A DNA stretch of 64,000 bases from Rubellimicrobium roseum (GCF_006152145.1 NZ_VDFV01000001.1:480941-544940); one strand, 5' to 3'. Shown: positions 30,079 through 38,852, numbered from the stretch's first letter. Notes: generated by a model not told the origin, from the sequence alone. A program made the numbers and translations.

Positions 30079-32415
30079 TCACTGTCCCGGTGAGCAGGGG
30101 GTGGCGATGGAAACCTCGGCCGCGACCCCTGGTGGCAAGGGAAGCGGCACGGCAATGAGGCCGTTCGCGTCGGCGGTGACCTGCTCCCAGTGCCGGCGAG
30201 TGCGGCCGTCGCGGTCGTAGAGGGTCACCTCGTAGATCCGCCCCGGCTTCCCGAGCCACTCCGTATCGACCGGCCCGTAGCCCAGCAGCGTGGCCTGAAG
30301 GGAGCAGGCGTCATGGTTCGCCGCGAGCACCTCGGCGCGGGCCTGCACCAGCGCCGGCGCCGGATCGGTCGCGATCATGCCGGTCGGCGCGTCCACCTCG
30401 GCCAAGACGATCTGCGGGTCCGGGTCGGCCGGGTCCAGCGCCACGTAGAGCGACGTCCCGTGGCGGCGCGCCCCGATCGGGCCATCGCTGGCGTCCAGGT
30501 CGAGGGCGAGCCCGGCAGCCTGGTCGAAGCGGACCGTCTGCAGACCGCCCCGATCCTCGATCCGCCAGGCGAGCGCGCCCTCGGCGACGGCGCGCATTCG
30601 TTGGAAACCGGCAACGGTCTCCGCGTAGCGGGTGGCCGACACGGGGGCGACCTCGGCGGCGCGTGCGCGCTCCAGATGTCGCAGCACGCTTTGTTGTCCG
30701 GCGAAGTCGACGACCGAGCGGGCGCTGAAGGCCAGATGAAAGGGCTTGAGACGTCGCGGCGTCTCGGTGCGGTCCAGGGTCTGCGCCAGAGCCTGGAAGC
30801 CGCTCAGGTTGCCGGTCCAGAAGTCGGTGTAGGGCTCATCGTTGCTGAGGGCGTTGTAGATCTGCAGGCCGCCCGGGGTCTCCAGGCCCAAAGGCCAGAG
30901 ATTTGCAAGCGAGGGCCTTGTGTCGGGGGCGAGCCCGCCGCCACCGCCGATGTTCCAGGCGCCGGCGGCCTGCACGGCGGCTATGGCGTCCGGGAAGGGG
31001 GTGGCGTTGCCGGTCCACAGGAACATCCGCGGCCAACGGTCGTCCGGCGCCAGCGCGGCGATGCGCGCGATGGCGCCATTGGTCTCGGCCGCAAGGTCAA
31101 AGGGCAGGCCGGCGTATTTGCGCGGCGCGCCCGGCGCGATGTCGAGCGCCGAGGTCGTCGGGTCCGCGAAGGCGGAGCCGAGGTTCCGGAAGGCCGTGGA
31201 GAGAATCGCGCGATCCTCGCGCGGGACCGCGCCGGAGGCGAGCGCCTCCCGCTCGGCATCCGGGCTGTAGCTCGCGAAGAAGGTCCAGTCCTGGATCATG
31301 CTGAGCCCGCTCGTGGCCACCTGCACCTGCGGCAGCCCCAGTATCCGCTCGGCGACGGGGCGCGCCCGGTCGGCCGCGGGCCCGGCGATGGCCGGGTCGA
31401 GGTCCCCCGCAAGCGGCGCCACGGTGAACGGGAGATCGGGATAGGCCGAGATGACCTCGGTCTCCAAGACCTCGGAGGCGAGGGGGGGACGCTCGCCGAA
31501 CTGGCGCGCCGGCAGCGGCATGAGCCAGCCCTCGGGCTGGACGGTGGCGAAGAACATGCGCCGCCCGCTGAGGGTGGTCGTATCGGGGATGGGCCAGGGC
31601 GGCCGGTCGAGCACGCGTTCCAGAAGCTCTGGAAGGTCGAGCGTCCAGAGCGGGCCCCCGCGCGGGTCGTCCCGGACGAGGGCGCTGTCCTCCACATATG
31701 CGGCGCGCGGCCCCAGGATGAGCAGGTCGATCGCGGTGCCGCCGCTCCGCAGCCTGAGATGGCTCTGGCCGGGGTCCAACGCCTCGATCCTGGCGTAGGC
31801 TCCCGGATGCGGCTCGAACGCGGTCTCTGCCCCTAGGAGGTCCGGGTCGATCACCTCGACCGAGGAGTGGGCGCCCACGGGGATCTCGCCAGGCGCCCAG
31901 GTCAGGCCGAGCCCACCGAGATAGGTCGCCCCGGCCTCGGACGCGGCGGCCGCCTCCGACAGGCCGGTGTGTCCGAAAACGACGGTGGCGGGGCGTGCGC
32001 CGCAGGCGTCGGCGAGCCCTGCGCGCCAGGCCGCGAAACCGCCGGGGTCGTCCAGTGGAGCATCGAACCAGGACAGCGTGGCCGCCAACGGAGCCTCCGG
32101 CAGGGCCGGTGCCCGCGCCGCGACCTCCGAGACGTCGACATAGACCAGCCGGTAGCCGAGGTGGTTGAGCGTCATCTCCGCGTAGCGATGGATGCGCGTG
32201 GCGCGCGGGCCGGGGACGCGCGCGCCATCGTAGAGTGCAAGAACCGTGCGCGGCACCTCGCCTTCGTCGCGGCAGGCCGCGTTCGCTGCGGGCGCGGACA
32301 GAATGGCAATTGCCATTATTGCGATTGCACCAATGGCACCATACCCCTTTCGGAGCGATTGGAGCCAAATTCCAAAAGGTGATAGCCCTTTCGGACAGGT
32401 GGAGACTAATCCCAA
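30079..32415 (-). CDS. PelA-like protein with degenerate CE4 deacetylase domain
   Basis: About 778 residues with the start I prefer. Signal peptide with hydrophobic core AIGAIAIMAIAIL and cut after ANA; Rossmann-like region (TVLALYDGARVPGP), then a region aligned with the PelA deacetylase: ATVQPEGW (residues 290-297) where PelA-type proteins have HxDGDGF, and VATSGLSMIQDW (366-377) where they have SHxxSHP. The metal-binding Asp and both His are absent, so it is probably inactive. The flanking framework (ASEVLETEVISAYPDLPFTV, AERILGLPQVQVA) remains PelA-like. The start is uncertain: TTG 32415 has GAGGGGG upstream and gives a normal signal peptide; ATG 32316 would give too short a one; the frame is open to 32517. 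First gene of a two-gene minus-strand operon with the pelB-like gene. Confidence 0.7.
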   Translation of the reverse strand: MGLVSTCPKGLSPFGIWLQSLRKGYGAIGAIAIMAIAILSAPAANAACRDEGEVPRTVLALYDGARVPGPRATRIHRYAEMTLNHLGYRLVYVDVSEVAARAPALPEAPLAATLSWFDAPLDDPGGFAAWRAGLADACGARPATVVFGHTGLSEAAAASEAGATYLGGLGLTWAPGEIPVGAHSSVEVIDPDLLGAETAFEPHPGAYARIEALDPGQSHLRLRSGGTAIDLLILGPRAAYVEDSALVRDDPRGGPLWTLDLPELLERVLDRPPWPIPDTTTLSGRRMFFATVQPEGWLMPLPARQFGERPPLASEVLETEVISAYPDLPFTVAPLAGDLDPAIAGPAADRARPVAERILGLPQVQVATSGLSMIQDWTFFASYSPDAEREALASGAVPREDRAILSTAFRNLGSAFADPTTSALDIAPGAPRKYAGLPFDLAAETNGAIARIAALAPDDRWPRMFLWTGNATPFPDAIAAVQAAGAWNIGGGGGLAPDTRPSLANLWPLGLETPGGLQIYNALSNDEPYTDFWTGNLSGFQALAQTLDRTETPRRLKPFHLAFSARSVVDFAGQQSVLRHLERARAAEVAPVSATRYAETVAGFQRMRAVAEGALAWRIEDRGGLQTVRFDQAAGLALDLDASDGPIGARRHGTSLYVALDPADPDPQIVLAEVDAPTGMIATDPAPALVQARAEVLAANHDACSLQATLLGYGPVDTEWLGKPGRIYEVTLYDRDGRTRRHWEQVTADANGLIAVPLPLPPGVAAEVSIATPCSPGQ

Positions 32416-32534
32416 TGCGAAGCCCCCCTCGCCAACCACGGTGTTGAGCCGTTTCCGCTTGTATCCTATCCAGAAAGCACTGCGAAGGCGAAAGCGCACG
32501 ACGATATCCATAAACATCTTGGTGGGATGAAAAG
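32302..32534. promoter_or_regulatory. Divergent regulatory region of the pel genes
   Basis: AT-rich for this genome. It contains a perfect 16-base palindrome AATGGCAATTGCCATT (32302-32317) and two direct repeats of ATA(C/G)CCCTTTCGGA ending at 32354 and 32395, 41 bases (about four helix turns) apart. In the PelA-like reading frame the two repeats are read in different frames, so they are not a protein repeat; the palindrome, however, could simply result from Ala-Ile codons of the signal peptide. The region separates the pelA/pelB-like operon (minus) from the export-pelDEFG operon (plus). Confidence 0.45.
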
Positions 32535-34115
32535 ATGTCTTGGCACGGTATCAGGCGTTTTCTCGGGACGACCGCCATTCTGGGTCTGGGCGCGGGTGCG
32601 ATCGCGATCGAGAACGTGGTTTCGACACAGGGACCCGAGGTCATCACCGCCCCGGTGGCGGCCATGGCCACGCGTCTGCAACCGCTCCGCGATGCGGCCG
32701 AGGCTCGGCTGGCCGTTCTGGCCGAAAGCTGGCGGTCGGACGGCGCCGCGTCGGCCGTCGCGACCGTGCCGCCAACCGTTGGACATGTGTCCGACCCGGC
32801 CCCGGAGGCATCCCAAGCCGATCGCGCAGACATTGTTCCCGTCGCTCAGCCCGAGCCGGAGCGCCCGATTCTGGCCGGATGCGACTCGCCTGGGGACAAC
32901 AGCGATGTGGTGGTCCTGGGCGACCGGCTGGCCCTGCGCTTCTTCGAGCACAGCACCCTGGCCTCGGCCCCTTCCATGGACGGGGCGCCGGGGAGCGAGA
33001 GCATCGTCTTCGAACGGCTCGACCTTTCGGGCTCGTTCGAGGTCGGGACCTCCGGCGCGGTGTCGCTGCCGGCCATCGGCCATGTCGACGTCATCGGCCG
33101 GAGCCTGCCCTGCGTCGAAGCGCTGGTGACTCTGGCCGCGAGCGAGCGCCTGCGGCTGACCGGCAGCGTCAGCGCCGCCTTCGCCGCGCGACCTCCGGTG
33201 CTGGTGCGTGGTCTGGTGCGCGCGCCCGGGGAGCACGCCTACTCGCCGGGCCTGACGGTCGAGCGCGTGCTGGCGCAGGCGGGCGCCATCGAGGCGGATC
33301 CGCTCACGCCGTCGCAGCGGGACGACCTGCGCGCCCGTGAGCACGAGCTGGACGCCCTTGCCGCGAGCCTGATCCTCGAGCGGGCCCGGATCGACGCGGC
33401 CCTGTCCGGCGAACGGGCACTCGCCGACGACCCGGATGCTTGGGACGCCGTGGAGGAAGCATTGGGCGCCGACCGGGTCCGGATCGAGCGCGGCGTGCTG
33501 CTGGCCGAAATCGCCGAGGAGGAAGCCGAGGAACAGCGGGCGTCGGACCGCATCGACAGCTTGGTCGGACGGCTGTCGGCCGCCCAGGCCCACCTAGCCG
33601 CTGCTCAGACGCATCTTGCCTACCTGAGCGATCGCGAGGCGGAACTGTCCGACCGGATGCAGCGGGGCCTCGCCACAGATGATGCCGTCGACGCAGCGAC
33701 GATGCAAAGGATGGACATGGAGCAGACCGTGCTCGAACGTCGCGATGCGCTTCTGCAACTGGAAGGAGAGCTACGCTTGGCCCGCCACGAGGCGGCGCTG
33801 CGCGAGGCCGAGCGCCACAACCGGCTGGCGATATTGGCCCTCGAGGCCACGAAAGAGCGCACGCAGGTGGGCGAGCAGCTGCGCGCTGTTCGAGCGCAGC
33901 TTGCGATGGAACGCCGCGACGCGCGCGTCTTCGCGGTGACGATCGAGCGCTCGGAGATCGACGGCGTCGCGCGATTCGTGGCCGATCCCGAGACGCGGGT
34001 CCGCCCGGGGGATCTCGTGACTGTGACCCCCGCCGACGCGCCGGCCGAGATACCGGCCGCGGACGGGCGCCGCACCCTTCCTCCTGATCCTGTCACCCCC
34101 GTGTCGTGGCGTTGA
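32535..34115 (+). CDS. OPX-type polysaccharide export protein with SLBB domain and coiled coil
   Basis: 526 residues. N-terminal hydrophobic signal sequence (GTTAILGLGAGAIAI) without a lipobox. Residues 130-215 match the polysaccharide export (Poly_export/Wza) domain (GDRLALRFFEH, then SGSFEVGTSGAVSLPAIGHVDVIGRS), 221-252 an SLBB domain (PPVLVRGLVRAPGEHAYSPGLTVERVLAQAGA), and 262-460 a long coiled coil rich in Glu, Arg, Ala and Leu. Outer-membrane OPX proteins form the exit channel of other capsule and EPS systems; here it leads the pelDEFG operon, where one would expect pelC. It may replace the missing PelB barrel and PelC. The long coiled coil could span the periplasm. ATG 32535. Confidence 0.78.
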   Translation: MSWHGIRRFLGTTAILGLGAGAIAIENVVSTQGPEVITAPVAAMATRLQPLRDAAEARLAVLAESWRSDGAASAVATVPPTVGHVSDPAPEASQADRADIVPVAQPEPERPILAGCDSPGDNSDVVVLGDRLALRFFEHSTLASAPSMDGAPGSESIVFERLDLSGSFEVGTSGAVSLPAIGHVDVIGRSLPCVEALVTLAASERLRLTGSVSAAFAARPPVLVRGLVRAPGEHAYSPGLTVERVLAQAGAIEADPLTPSQRDDLRAREHELDALAASLILERARIDAALSGERALADDPDAWDAVEEALGADRVRIERGVLLAEIAEEEAEEQRASDRIDSLVGRLSAAQAHLAAAQTHLAYLSDREAELSDRMQRGLATDDAVDAATMQRMDMEQTVLERRDALLQLEGELRLARHEAALREAERHNRLAILALEATKERTQVGEQLRAVRAQLAMERRDARVFAVTIERSEIDGVARFVADPETRVRPGDLVTVTPADAPAEIPAADGRRTLPPDPVTPVSWR

Positions 34116-34132
34116 GCGAGGCCCCCAGTTCC

Positions 34133-35116
34133 ATGCCCCAGCTCTCCGAAGCCTTGCCGCCCCCGGCCGGAGGGGCGCCGGTCCTGCGCGACCTCCTGGG
34201 GGCCGTCACGCTCCTGCTGGTGGCGCGGGCGGCCGAGCCACTGTTCTTCGGCCAGGGGTTCTATGCGACCCTGGCGATCCACCCGTTCTGGCTCGTGGTG
34301 ATCCTTGCCTCCGTGCAGGGCGGCTTCTTCGTGGGCGTGGCCACCGCAGCGGCGGCGGCGATGTCGATGGATTGGCCCCCGCGGCCAGTCGGGGTCGACA
34401 TCGCCGCGCATTATGTCGAGCTCGCTGTCGTGCCTGTGCAATGGCTTCTCGCTGCGATCGTCATCGGCGGCTTCCGTCAAGGTCAAATCCGGGACGAAGC
34501 CGCGCTGTCTGCGGAGAACGTCCGGCTCCGGCAGATGAACGAGGATCTGGCTGCCGAGGTGCAGCGGATGGACGCGACGGTGGCCGCCCTGGAACTGCAT
34601 CTGGCCACGATGGAGGTCGAGGCCGCCGACTCGAACTCCGGTGGAGAGGGCGATCGCGTCCCGGAGCCTGGACTGGCGGCGCTGGCCGCCCTGGCCCGAG
34701 CTTGCCCGGACGACTTCGAGGCCGCGTTCGCCGACGCGGTAGTGGCCCTGGGCCTGGGGGGCGCCGCGTTCTGCGTGCGAGGACGTGAGCCGGTCCGGAC
34801 CGGGTCGGCGTCCAGCCTGACCCCCACTGACCTGGAGCGGCTGGGCCGGTGGGCGGCCGAGGTCCGGCCCAGCGAAGCCGGAGCCTTCGATCAGTGGCAG
34901 GTCGCCGTTCGCATCGGGGACGATGCCTTCGTCGCAGCCATGATCCCGGCTCGAAGCGAAGGGCTTGGCGACACGGCGACGGAGGGAACCGCCACGCCGG
35001 CCCTGTCTGCGCCGGAAGCCGTCACCCGGCTCGCAGCGCTGGCGGCCGCGATCGGCTTTTCCGGCTTCCGCCCACCGAACCGGCAGGCGCCGGCCCTGAT
35101 GGCTCTGGTGCCATGA
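34133..35116 (+). CDS. pelD: PelD-like inner-membrane protein lacking the GGDEF module
   Basis: 327 residues. Three to four hydrophobic segments at about residues 18-105 (LLGAVTLLLVARAAEPLFF, WLVVILASVQGGFFVGVATAAAAA, VVPVQWLLAAIVIGGF), a coiled coil at 112-160, and a GAF-like domain to the end. P. aeruginosa PelD is about 455 residues and ends in a degenerate GGDEF that binds cyclic di-GMP; that part is missing here. Identification depends on the topology and on the pelD-pelE-pelF-pelG order. Start: ATG 34133 is preceded by GAGG; GTG 34106 overlapping the previous stop is the alternative. Its stop overlaps the pelE start (ATGA). Confidence 0.75.
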   Translation: MPQLSEALPPPAGGAPVLRDLLGAVTLLLVARAAEPLFFGQGFYATLAIHPFWLVVILASVQGGFFVGVATAAAAAMSMDWPPRPVGVDIAAHYVELAVVPVQWLLAAIVIGGFRQGQIRDEAALSAENVRLRQMNEDLAAEVQRMDATVAALELHLATMEVEAADSNSGGEGDRVPEPGLAALAALARACPDDFEAAFADAVVALGLGGAAFCVRGREPVRTGSASSLTPTDLERLGRWAAEVRPSEAGAFDQWQVAVRIGDDAFVAAMIPARSEGLGDTATEGTATPALSAPEAVTRLAALAAAIGFSGFRPPNRQAPALMALVP

Positions 35117-35910
35117 TGCGGCGGGGCAGCGGCTTGCGGATTCTGTCGGTAACGTTGGCCGCGGTGGACATCTCTCTCGCATGGTTCTGGATCGTGGACA
35201 CCCTGTCGACGGCCCAGGTCGTCGCGGCTCATGCCGCCGCTGTCGGGCTGGCCGGTGGGCTCGCCCTGAGGCTGCGCCGGCCCGACCGCACGGATATCGC
35301 GGCGGCTCTCCTGATGGCCCTCTTGCTGGGCCCGCTTGGTGGTGTCGCCCTGGTCATCGGCGATCTCGGTCGCGGCGGGGAACCGGCGCCGATCGCCCGG
35401 CCGGCCCCCCGGGTCGCGCCACCCTCCCGGGCCGAGCTGGTCCATGCAGAAATCCTGCAGGGCCGCCGTCCACGCGTCGGCGCCTCGGTGCCCAGACCCT
35501 TCTCGCAGGTCTTCGCCTCCGGATCCCTGGCCCGGCAGCAGGAAGCCATCGCCGCGATCTCCCTTGGCTATCGACCGCAGATGCTGCCAGCGCTCCGCTT
35601 GGCGCTGGCCTCGGAGGTGCCGGCGCTGCGGGTCCAGGCGGCCGCGGTCTTCGCCAAGCTGCGGGGCAGCTTCGGCGAACGCGCCAAGGCGCTGCGCGCG
35701 GCGGCGGTCGCGGGCCCCCTGCCCCCGGATCTGGCGGCCGAGGCCGAAGCGGTCGCCGCCTCGGGCTTCGTCGACCCGGACACCGCGGCCGAACTTCGGG
35801 CCCAGGCCGCACGCGTCTCCGGCGCTCCCGCCGACCGGCCGCGCAGGTCGAGGGACGCACTCCTGCGCCCGCCCCGGCTCAAGCGTCATTCCTGCGGGGG
35901 TGTCGCATGA
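35113..35910 (+). CDS. pelE: PelE-like membrane protein
   Basis: 265 residues. Two N-terminal transmembrane segments (LSVTLAAVDISLAWFWIVDT, residues 11-30, and ALLMALLLGPLGGVALVIG, residues 64-83), a proline-rich linker and a helical repeat region (RQQEAIAAISLGYRPQMLPALRLALASEVPALRVQAAAVFAKL) that resembles the TPR/HEAT-like part of PelE. PelE links PelD to the polymerase PelF in the inner membrane complex. Somewhat shorter than P. aeruginosa PelE (about 330). ATG 35113 overlaps the pelD stop; ATG 35116 is also possible. The sequence alone would not identify it; the position between pelD and pelF does. Confidence 0.72.
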   Translation: MMRRGSGLRILSVTLAAVDISLAWFWIVDTLSTAQVVAAHAAAVGLAGGLALRLRRPDRTDIAAALLMALLLGPLGGVALVIGDLGRGGEPAPIARPAPRVAPPSRAELVHAEILQGRRPRVGASVPRPFSQVFASGSLARQQEAIAAISLGYRPQMLPALRLALASEVPALRVQAAAVFAKLRGSFGERAKALRAAAVAGPLPPDLAAEAEAVAASGFVDPDTAAELRAQAARVSGAPADRPRRSRDALLRPPRLKRHSCGGVA

Positions 35911-37415
35911 CGGCGGCGGGCCCGCTCGATGTCTGCATCGTCGTCGAGGGCTGCTATCCCTTCGTGGCGGGCGGAGTCTCGTCCTGGCTCGACTGGCTGA
36001 TGCGGAGCCAGCCCGACACGACCTTCGGCGTCGTCGCCCTGACGTCCGACGACCGCCCGCGCGGGATGAAGTACACGCTTCCCGAGAACGTCTCGCATTT
36101 CCAGGCAGTGGCGCTCGCCCCCCGCCTGAGAAAACCCGGGCTGACGCAGCCTCTGATCGATGCGGAGGAGTTGACCGACCTGCTCCACGGCATAACGCGC
36201 GAGGGCCGCCTGGATGCCTTTCTTGCCTTGGCTGCGCTGGCCGACCGCCCTGTGCTGCGCTCGGGCTTGGGCCGCTTCGTCCGACCCGCGCCGCCCAGCG
36301 TGTCCGACCTGATCTCCTCCGAAGCGGCTTGGACCGCGATGGTGGCCTGCTACCAGCAGGTTGCACCGCACGCCTCCTTTCCCGACTTCTTCTGGGCCTG
36401 GCGGAACCTTGTGGGCGGGATGATCTCGGCGGCGACGGCCCCGGCGCCGCCGGCCCGCGTGTATCATGCGATCTCGACGGGCTATGCCGGGCTCTACGCG
36501 GTGCGCGCCGCGCGTCAGCACGGGGCCCGCTCGGCGATCACCGAGCATGGCATCTACACCAACGAGCGGCGCATCGACTTGGTGATGGCGGACTGGATCG
36601 CCGACACGATCCGGACGGGCCTCGGAGGTGGCGAGGAGCGCACGGATGTCCGCGACTTCTGGATCGAGACCTTCGAGGCCTATGCCCGCCTCGTCTATGC
36701 TGGCGCCGACCGCGTGACGACGCTCTATGGCGCCAACCAGTCGTTCCAGAGAGCGCTCGGCGCGCGCGAGGAGACGCTGAGCGTGATCCCGAACGGCATC
36801 GTTCTGGAGCGCTTCAGCGGCATCCAGGGCGGCCGGTCGTCGCGCCCGACGGCGGCATTGATCGGCCGCGTGGTGCCGATCAAGGACATCGAAGCCTTCA
36901 TCGCCGCCGCCGCAGTGGTCAGGAAGGCAATCCCGGACGTGCAGTTCCTGCTGATCGGGCCGACGGACGAGGACGAGGACTACTTCGCGCTCTGCCGTCG
37001 GCAGATCGACGAGCTCGGGCTGGGCGACACCATCGTCTTCACCGGCAAGGTTAACATCGCGGACTATCTCGGCCGCATCGACGTGCTCGTGCTGACCTCG
37101 ATCAGCGAGGCGCAGCCCTTGGTGCTGCTGGAGGCCGGCGCGGCCGGGGTGCCCTGCGTCGCCACCGACGTCGGGTCCTGCCGGGAGATCATCGAAGGGG
37201 CGCCCGACGAGGCCCCCAATCTCGGGAGCGCCGGCCGCGTGGCCCCCCCCATGGACTCCCAGGCGATCGGACAGGCGATCATCGAGCTGCTGGCCGACGC
37301 CGAACTGCGCCGCCGCTGCGGCGAGACCCTGCGCCAGCGGGTCCAGACCTACTTCACATCCGAACTGTCGGCCGCGCGCTACGGCGCCCTCTATGCCGAG
37401 CTGATGACCGCATGA
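35907..37415 (+). CDS. pelF: PelF family GT4 glycosyltransferase (Pel polymerase)
   Basis: 502 residues, normal for PelF. Cytosolic retaining GT4 enzyme that polymerises UDP-GalNAc/UDP-GlcNAc. The N-terminal PelF hallmark is VVEGCYPFVAGGVSSWLDWL, then the EHGIYTNERRID region, the second Rossmann domain starting ALIGRVVPIKDIEAFI, and the catalytic E-x7-E motif at Glu401 and Glu409 (SEAQPLVLLE). NGI..RF (VIPNGIVLERF) is also present. It overlaps pelE and pelG by 4 bases each, showing tight co-expression. The best-supported Pel protein of the locus. Confidence 0.93.
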   Translation: MTAAGPLDVCIVVEGCYPFVAGGVSSWLDWLMRSQPDTTFGVVALTSDDRPRGMKYTLPENVSHFQAVALAPRLRKPGLTQPLIDAEELTDLLHGITREGRLDAFLALAALADRPVLRSGLGRFVRPAPPSVSDLISSEAAWTAMVACYQQVAPHASFPDFFWAWRNLVGGMISAATAPAPPARVYHAISTGYAGLYAVRAARQHGARSAITEHGIYTNERRIDLVMADWIADTIRTGLGGGEERTDVRDFWIETFEAYARLVYAGADRVTTLYGANQSFQRALGAREETLSVIPNGIVLERFSGIQGGRSSRPTAALIGRVVPIKDIEAFIAAAAVVRKAIPDVQFLLIGPTDEDEDYFALCRRQIDELGLGDTIVFTGKVNIADYLGRIDVLVLTSISEAQPLVLLEAGAAGVPCVATDVGSCREIIEGAPDEAPNLGSAGRVAPPMDSQAIGQAIIELLADAELRRRCGETLRQRVQTYFTSELSAARYGALYAELMTA

Positions 37416-38845
37416 GCAGCAACCGCACCGACCTCGGCGACGCGACGGGCGGTCTGTGGGCCGCCAAGGCGCTACGCTGGTGGATGGGCAGCGGCCTGCT
37501 GCGCCCGGCGCGTGGCCTGATGGCCGCCGTCGTCGTTGCTGCCGGCCCGTGGCTAGTGTCCGTGATCGCGCTGGCAGTCGTGTCCGTGACCATGACCCCG
37601 GTCCTGGGCTTCGAGGCGGTCGAAGATCTGCGCCTGACGGTGATCTATGCCTTCTGTCTCGCCCCCTTGGCAGCCGGACCGGTGGGGGCAACTGTGTCCC
37701 GGATGATCGGGGCCGGGCTGGACTCGGGGGACATCGGGCAGGTTCCCGCGCTGTTCCTGGCCGCCGCCGTCGGCTCGGCGCTCGCGGCCGAGGTCCTGGC
37801 GGTCGTCGTGGTAATGCTTCTCGGGATCGGGCCGCTCGAAGTCGCGCTCGCCTTCGTGTTCCTGACTGGAGCGGCCGCGATGCTCTGGACCAGCTTCGCG
37901 GCGCTTACGGCGCTCAGAGCCTATCGGCTGCTGATCTGGTCCTTCGCGGGCGGAATGGCCCTGGCGGTTGCCGCCATCATGCTGGCCACGCGCGGCCGGG
38001 TCGACACCGAAACCCTGATCTGGTCGTTCACGGCGGGCATTGCGCTCTGCGTGTGTCTGGCGCTGATCCGCCTGCGTCGGGCGGCAGGAGGATCGGACGG
38101 AAACCTGGTGCGGGCGCTCGGCGACACGCGGCGGGAAATGCGGCGGCTCTGGCCCCTTGCGCTCGGCGTGCTTTGCGCAATCACCGCCGCCTGGGCGGAC
38201 AAGTGGGTCTACTGGGTCTCGCCCGGGGCGGCGCGGTCGGCGGCGGGCTTCGCGCATTACAGCCCGTACGACAGCGTCATGTTCCTGGCGCACCTGTCGG
38301 CCATTCCCAGCTATGCGGCGCTGCTCGTGTTCCACGATTCGGACCTGCGGGGTAGCGTCGAAACCTTCCGGGCACGGCTCGGTGACCGTTCGACCTATGC
38401 TCGGATCCGCGCCTCGGTCGATGCGCTGGGGCAGACAGTCTGGTCGGGGGTGTTCGCCATCGTCTACTTGCAGGCCGCCCTGACGGCCTGCATGGTGCTC
38501 ATGGCGCCGGCGCTGGCTGCGGCGCTCGACTTCAGCTTCGATCAGATCATCACTCTTCGGGTCGGCCTGATCGCGGTGTTCCTGCACGCCTTCTTCTACC
38601 TGAGCTGCGCCGTCCTGCTCCTGTGCAACCGGACGCGGCTCTATCTTCTGATGCAGGCGGCCTTCCTGGCGCTCAATGTGTCAGCCAGCCTCGTGTTCCA
38701 GGCCCAGGTCGGCCTGTCGGCCTATGCCTTCTTCATCAGCGCCCTCGTGATGTCCGTCATGGCCTTCGTGGTCGCCCATCGGGCGTTGTCGAAGTTCGAC
38801 TACCTGACGTTCCTGGGCGAGAACGACTCGTTCTACGCCCGGTGA
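37412..38845 (+). CDS. pelG: PelG family inner-membrane exporter
   Basis: 477 residues with about 12 hydrophobic segments, a Wzx/MATE-like (MOP superfamily) membrane protein. PelG is the transmembrane component that forms the synthase with PelD, PelE and PelF. Characteristic features are the glycine- and arginine-rich start (GGLWAAKALRWWMGSGLLRPARG), the charged loop with DKWVYWVSPGAARSAAGFAHYSPYDSVMFLAHLSAIPSYA and the end SKFDYLTFLG-NDSFY. Slightly longer than P. aeruginosa PelG (456). ATG 37412 overlaps the pelF stop. Last gene of the export-pelDEFG operon; convergent with the LuxR-type regulator. Confidence 0.93.
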   Translation: MSSNRTDLGDATGGLWAAKALRWWMGSGLLRPARGLMAAVVVAAGPWLVSVIALAVVSVTMTPVLGFEAVEDLRLTVIYAFCLAPLAAGPVGATVSRMIGAGLDSGDIGQVPALFLAAAVGSALAAEVLAVVVVMLLGIGPLEVALAFVFLTGAAAMLWTSFAALTALRAYRLLIWSFAGGMALAVAAIMLATRGRVDTETLIWSFTAGIALCVCLALIRLRRAAGGSDGNLVRALGDTRREMRRLWPLALGVLCAITAAWADKWVYWVSPGAARSAAGFAHYSPYDSVMFLAHLSAIPSYAALLVFHDSDLRGSVETFRARLGDRSTYARIRASVDALGQTVWSGVFAIVYLQAALTACMVLMAPALAAALDFSFDQIITLRVGLIAVFLHAFFYLSCAVLLLCNRTRLYLLMQAAFLALNVSASLVFQAQVGLSAYAFFISALVMSVMAFVVAHRALSKFDYLTFLGENDSFYAR

Positions 38846-38852
38846 CCCTCCA

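Noticed and set aside
30190..31836. 548-codon plus-strand open frame opposite the PelA-like gene
   Set aside because: Compositional shadow of the minus-strand gene, which has a signal peptide and a PelA-like framework.
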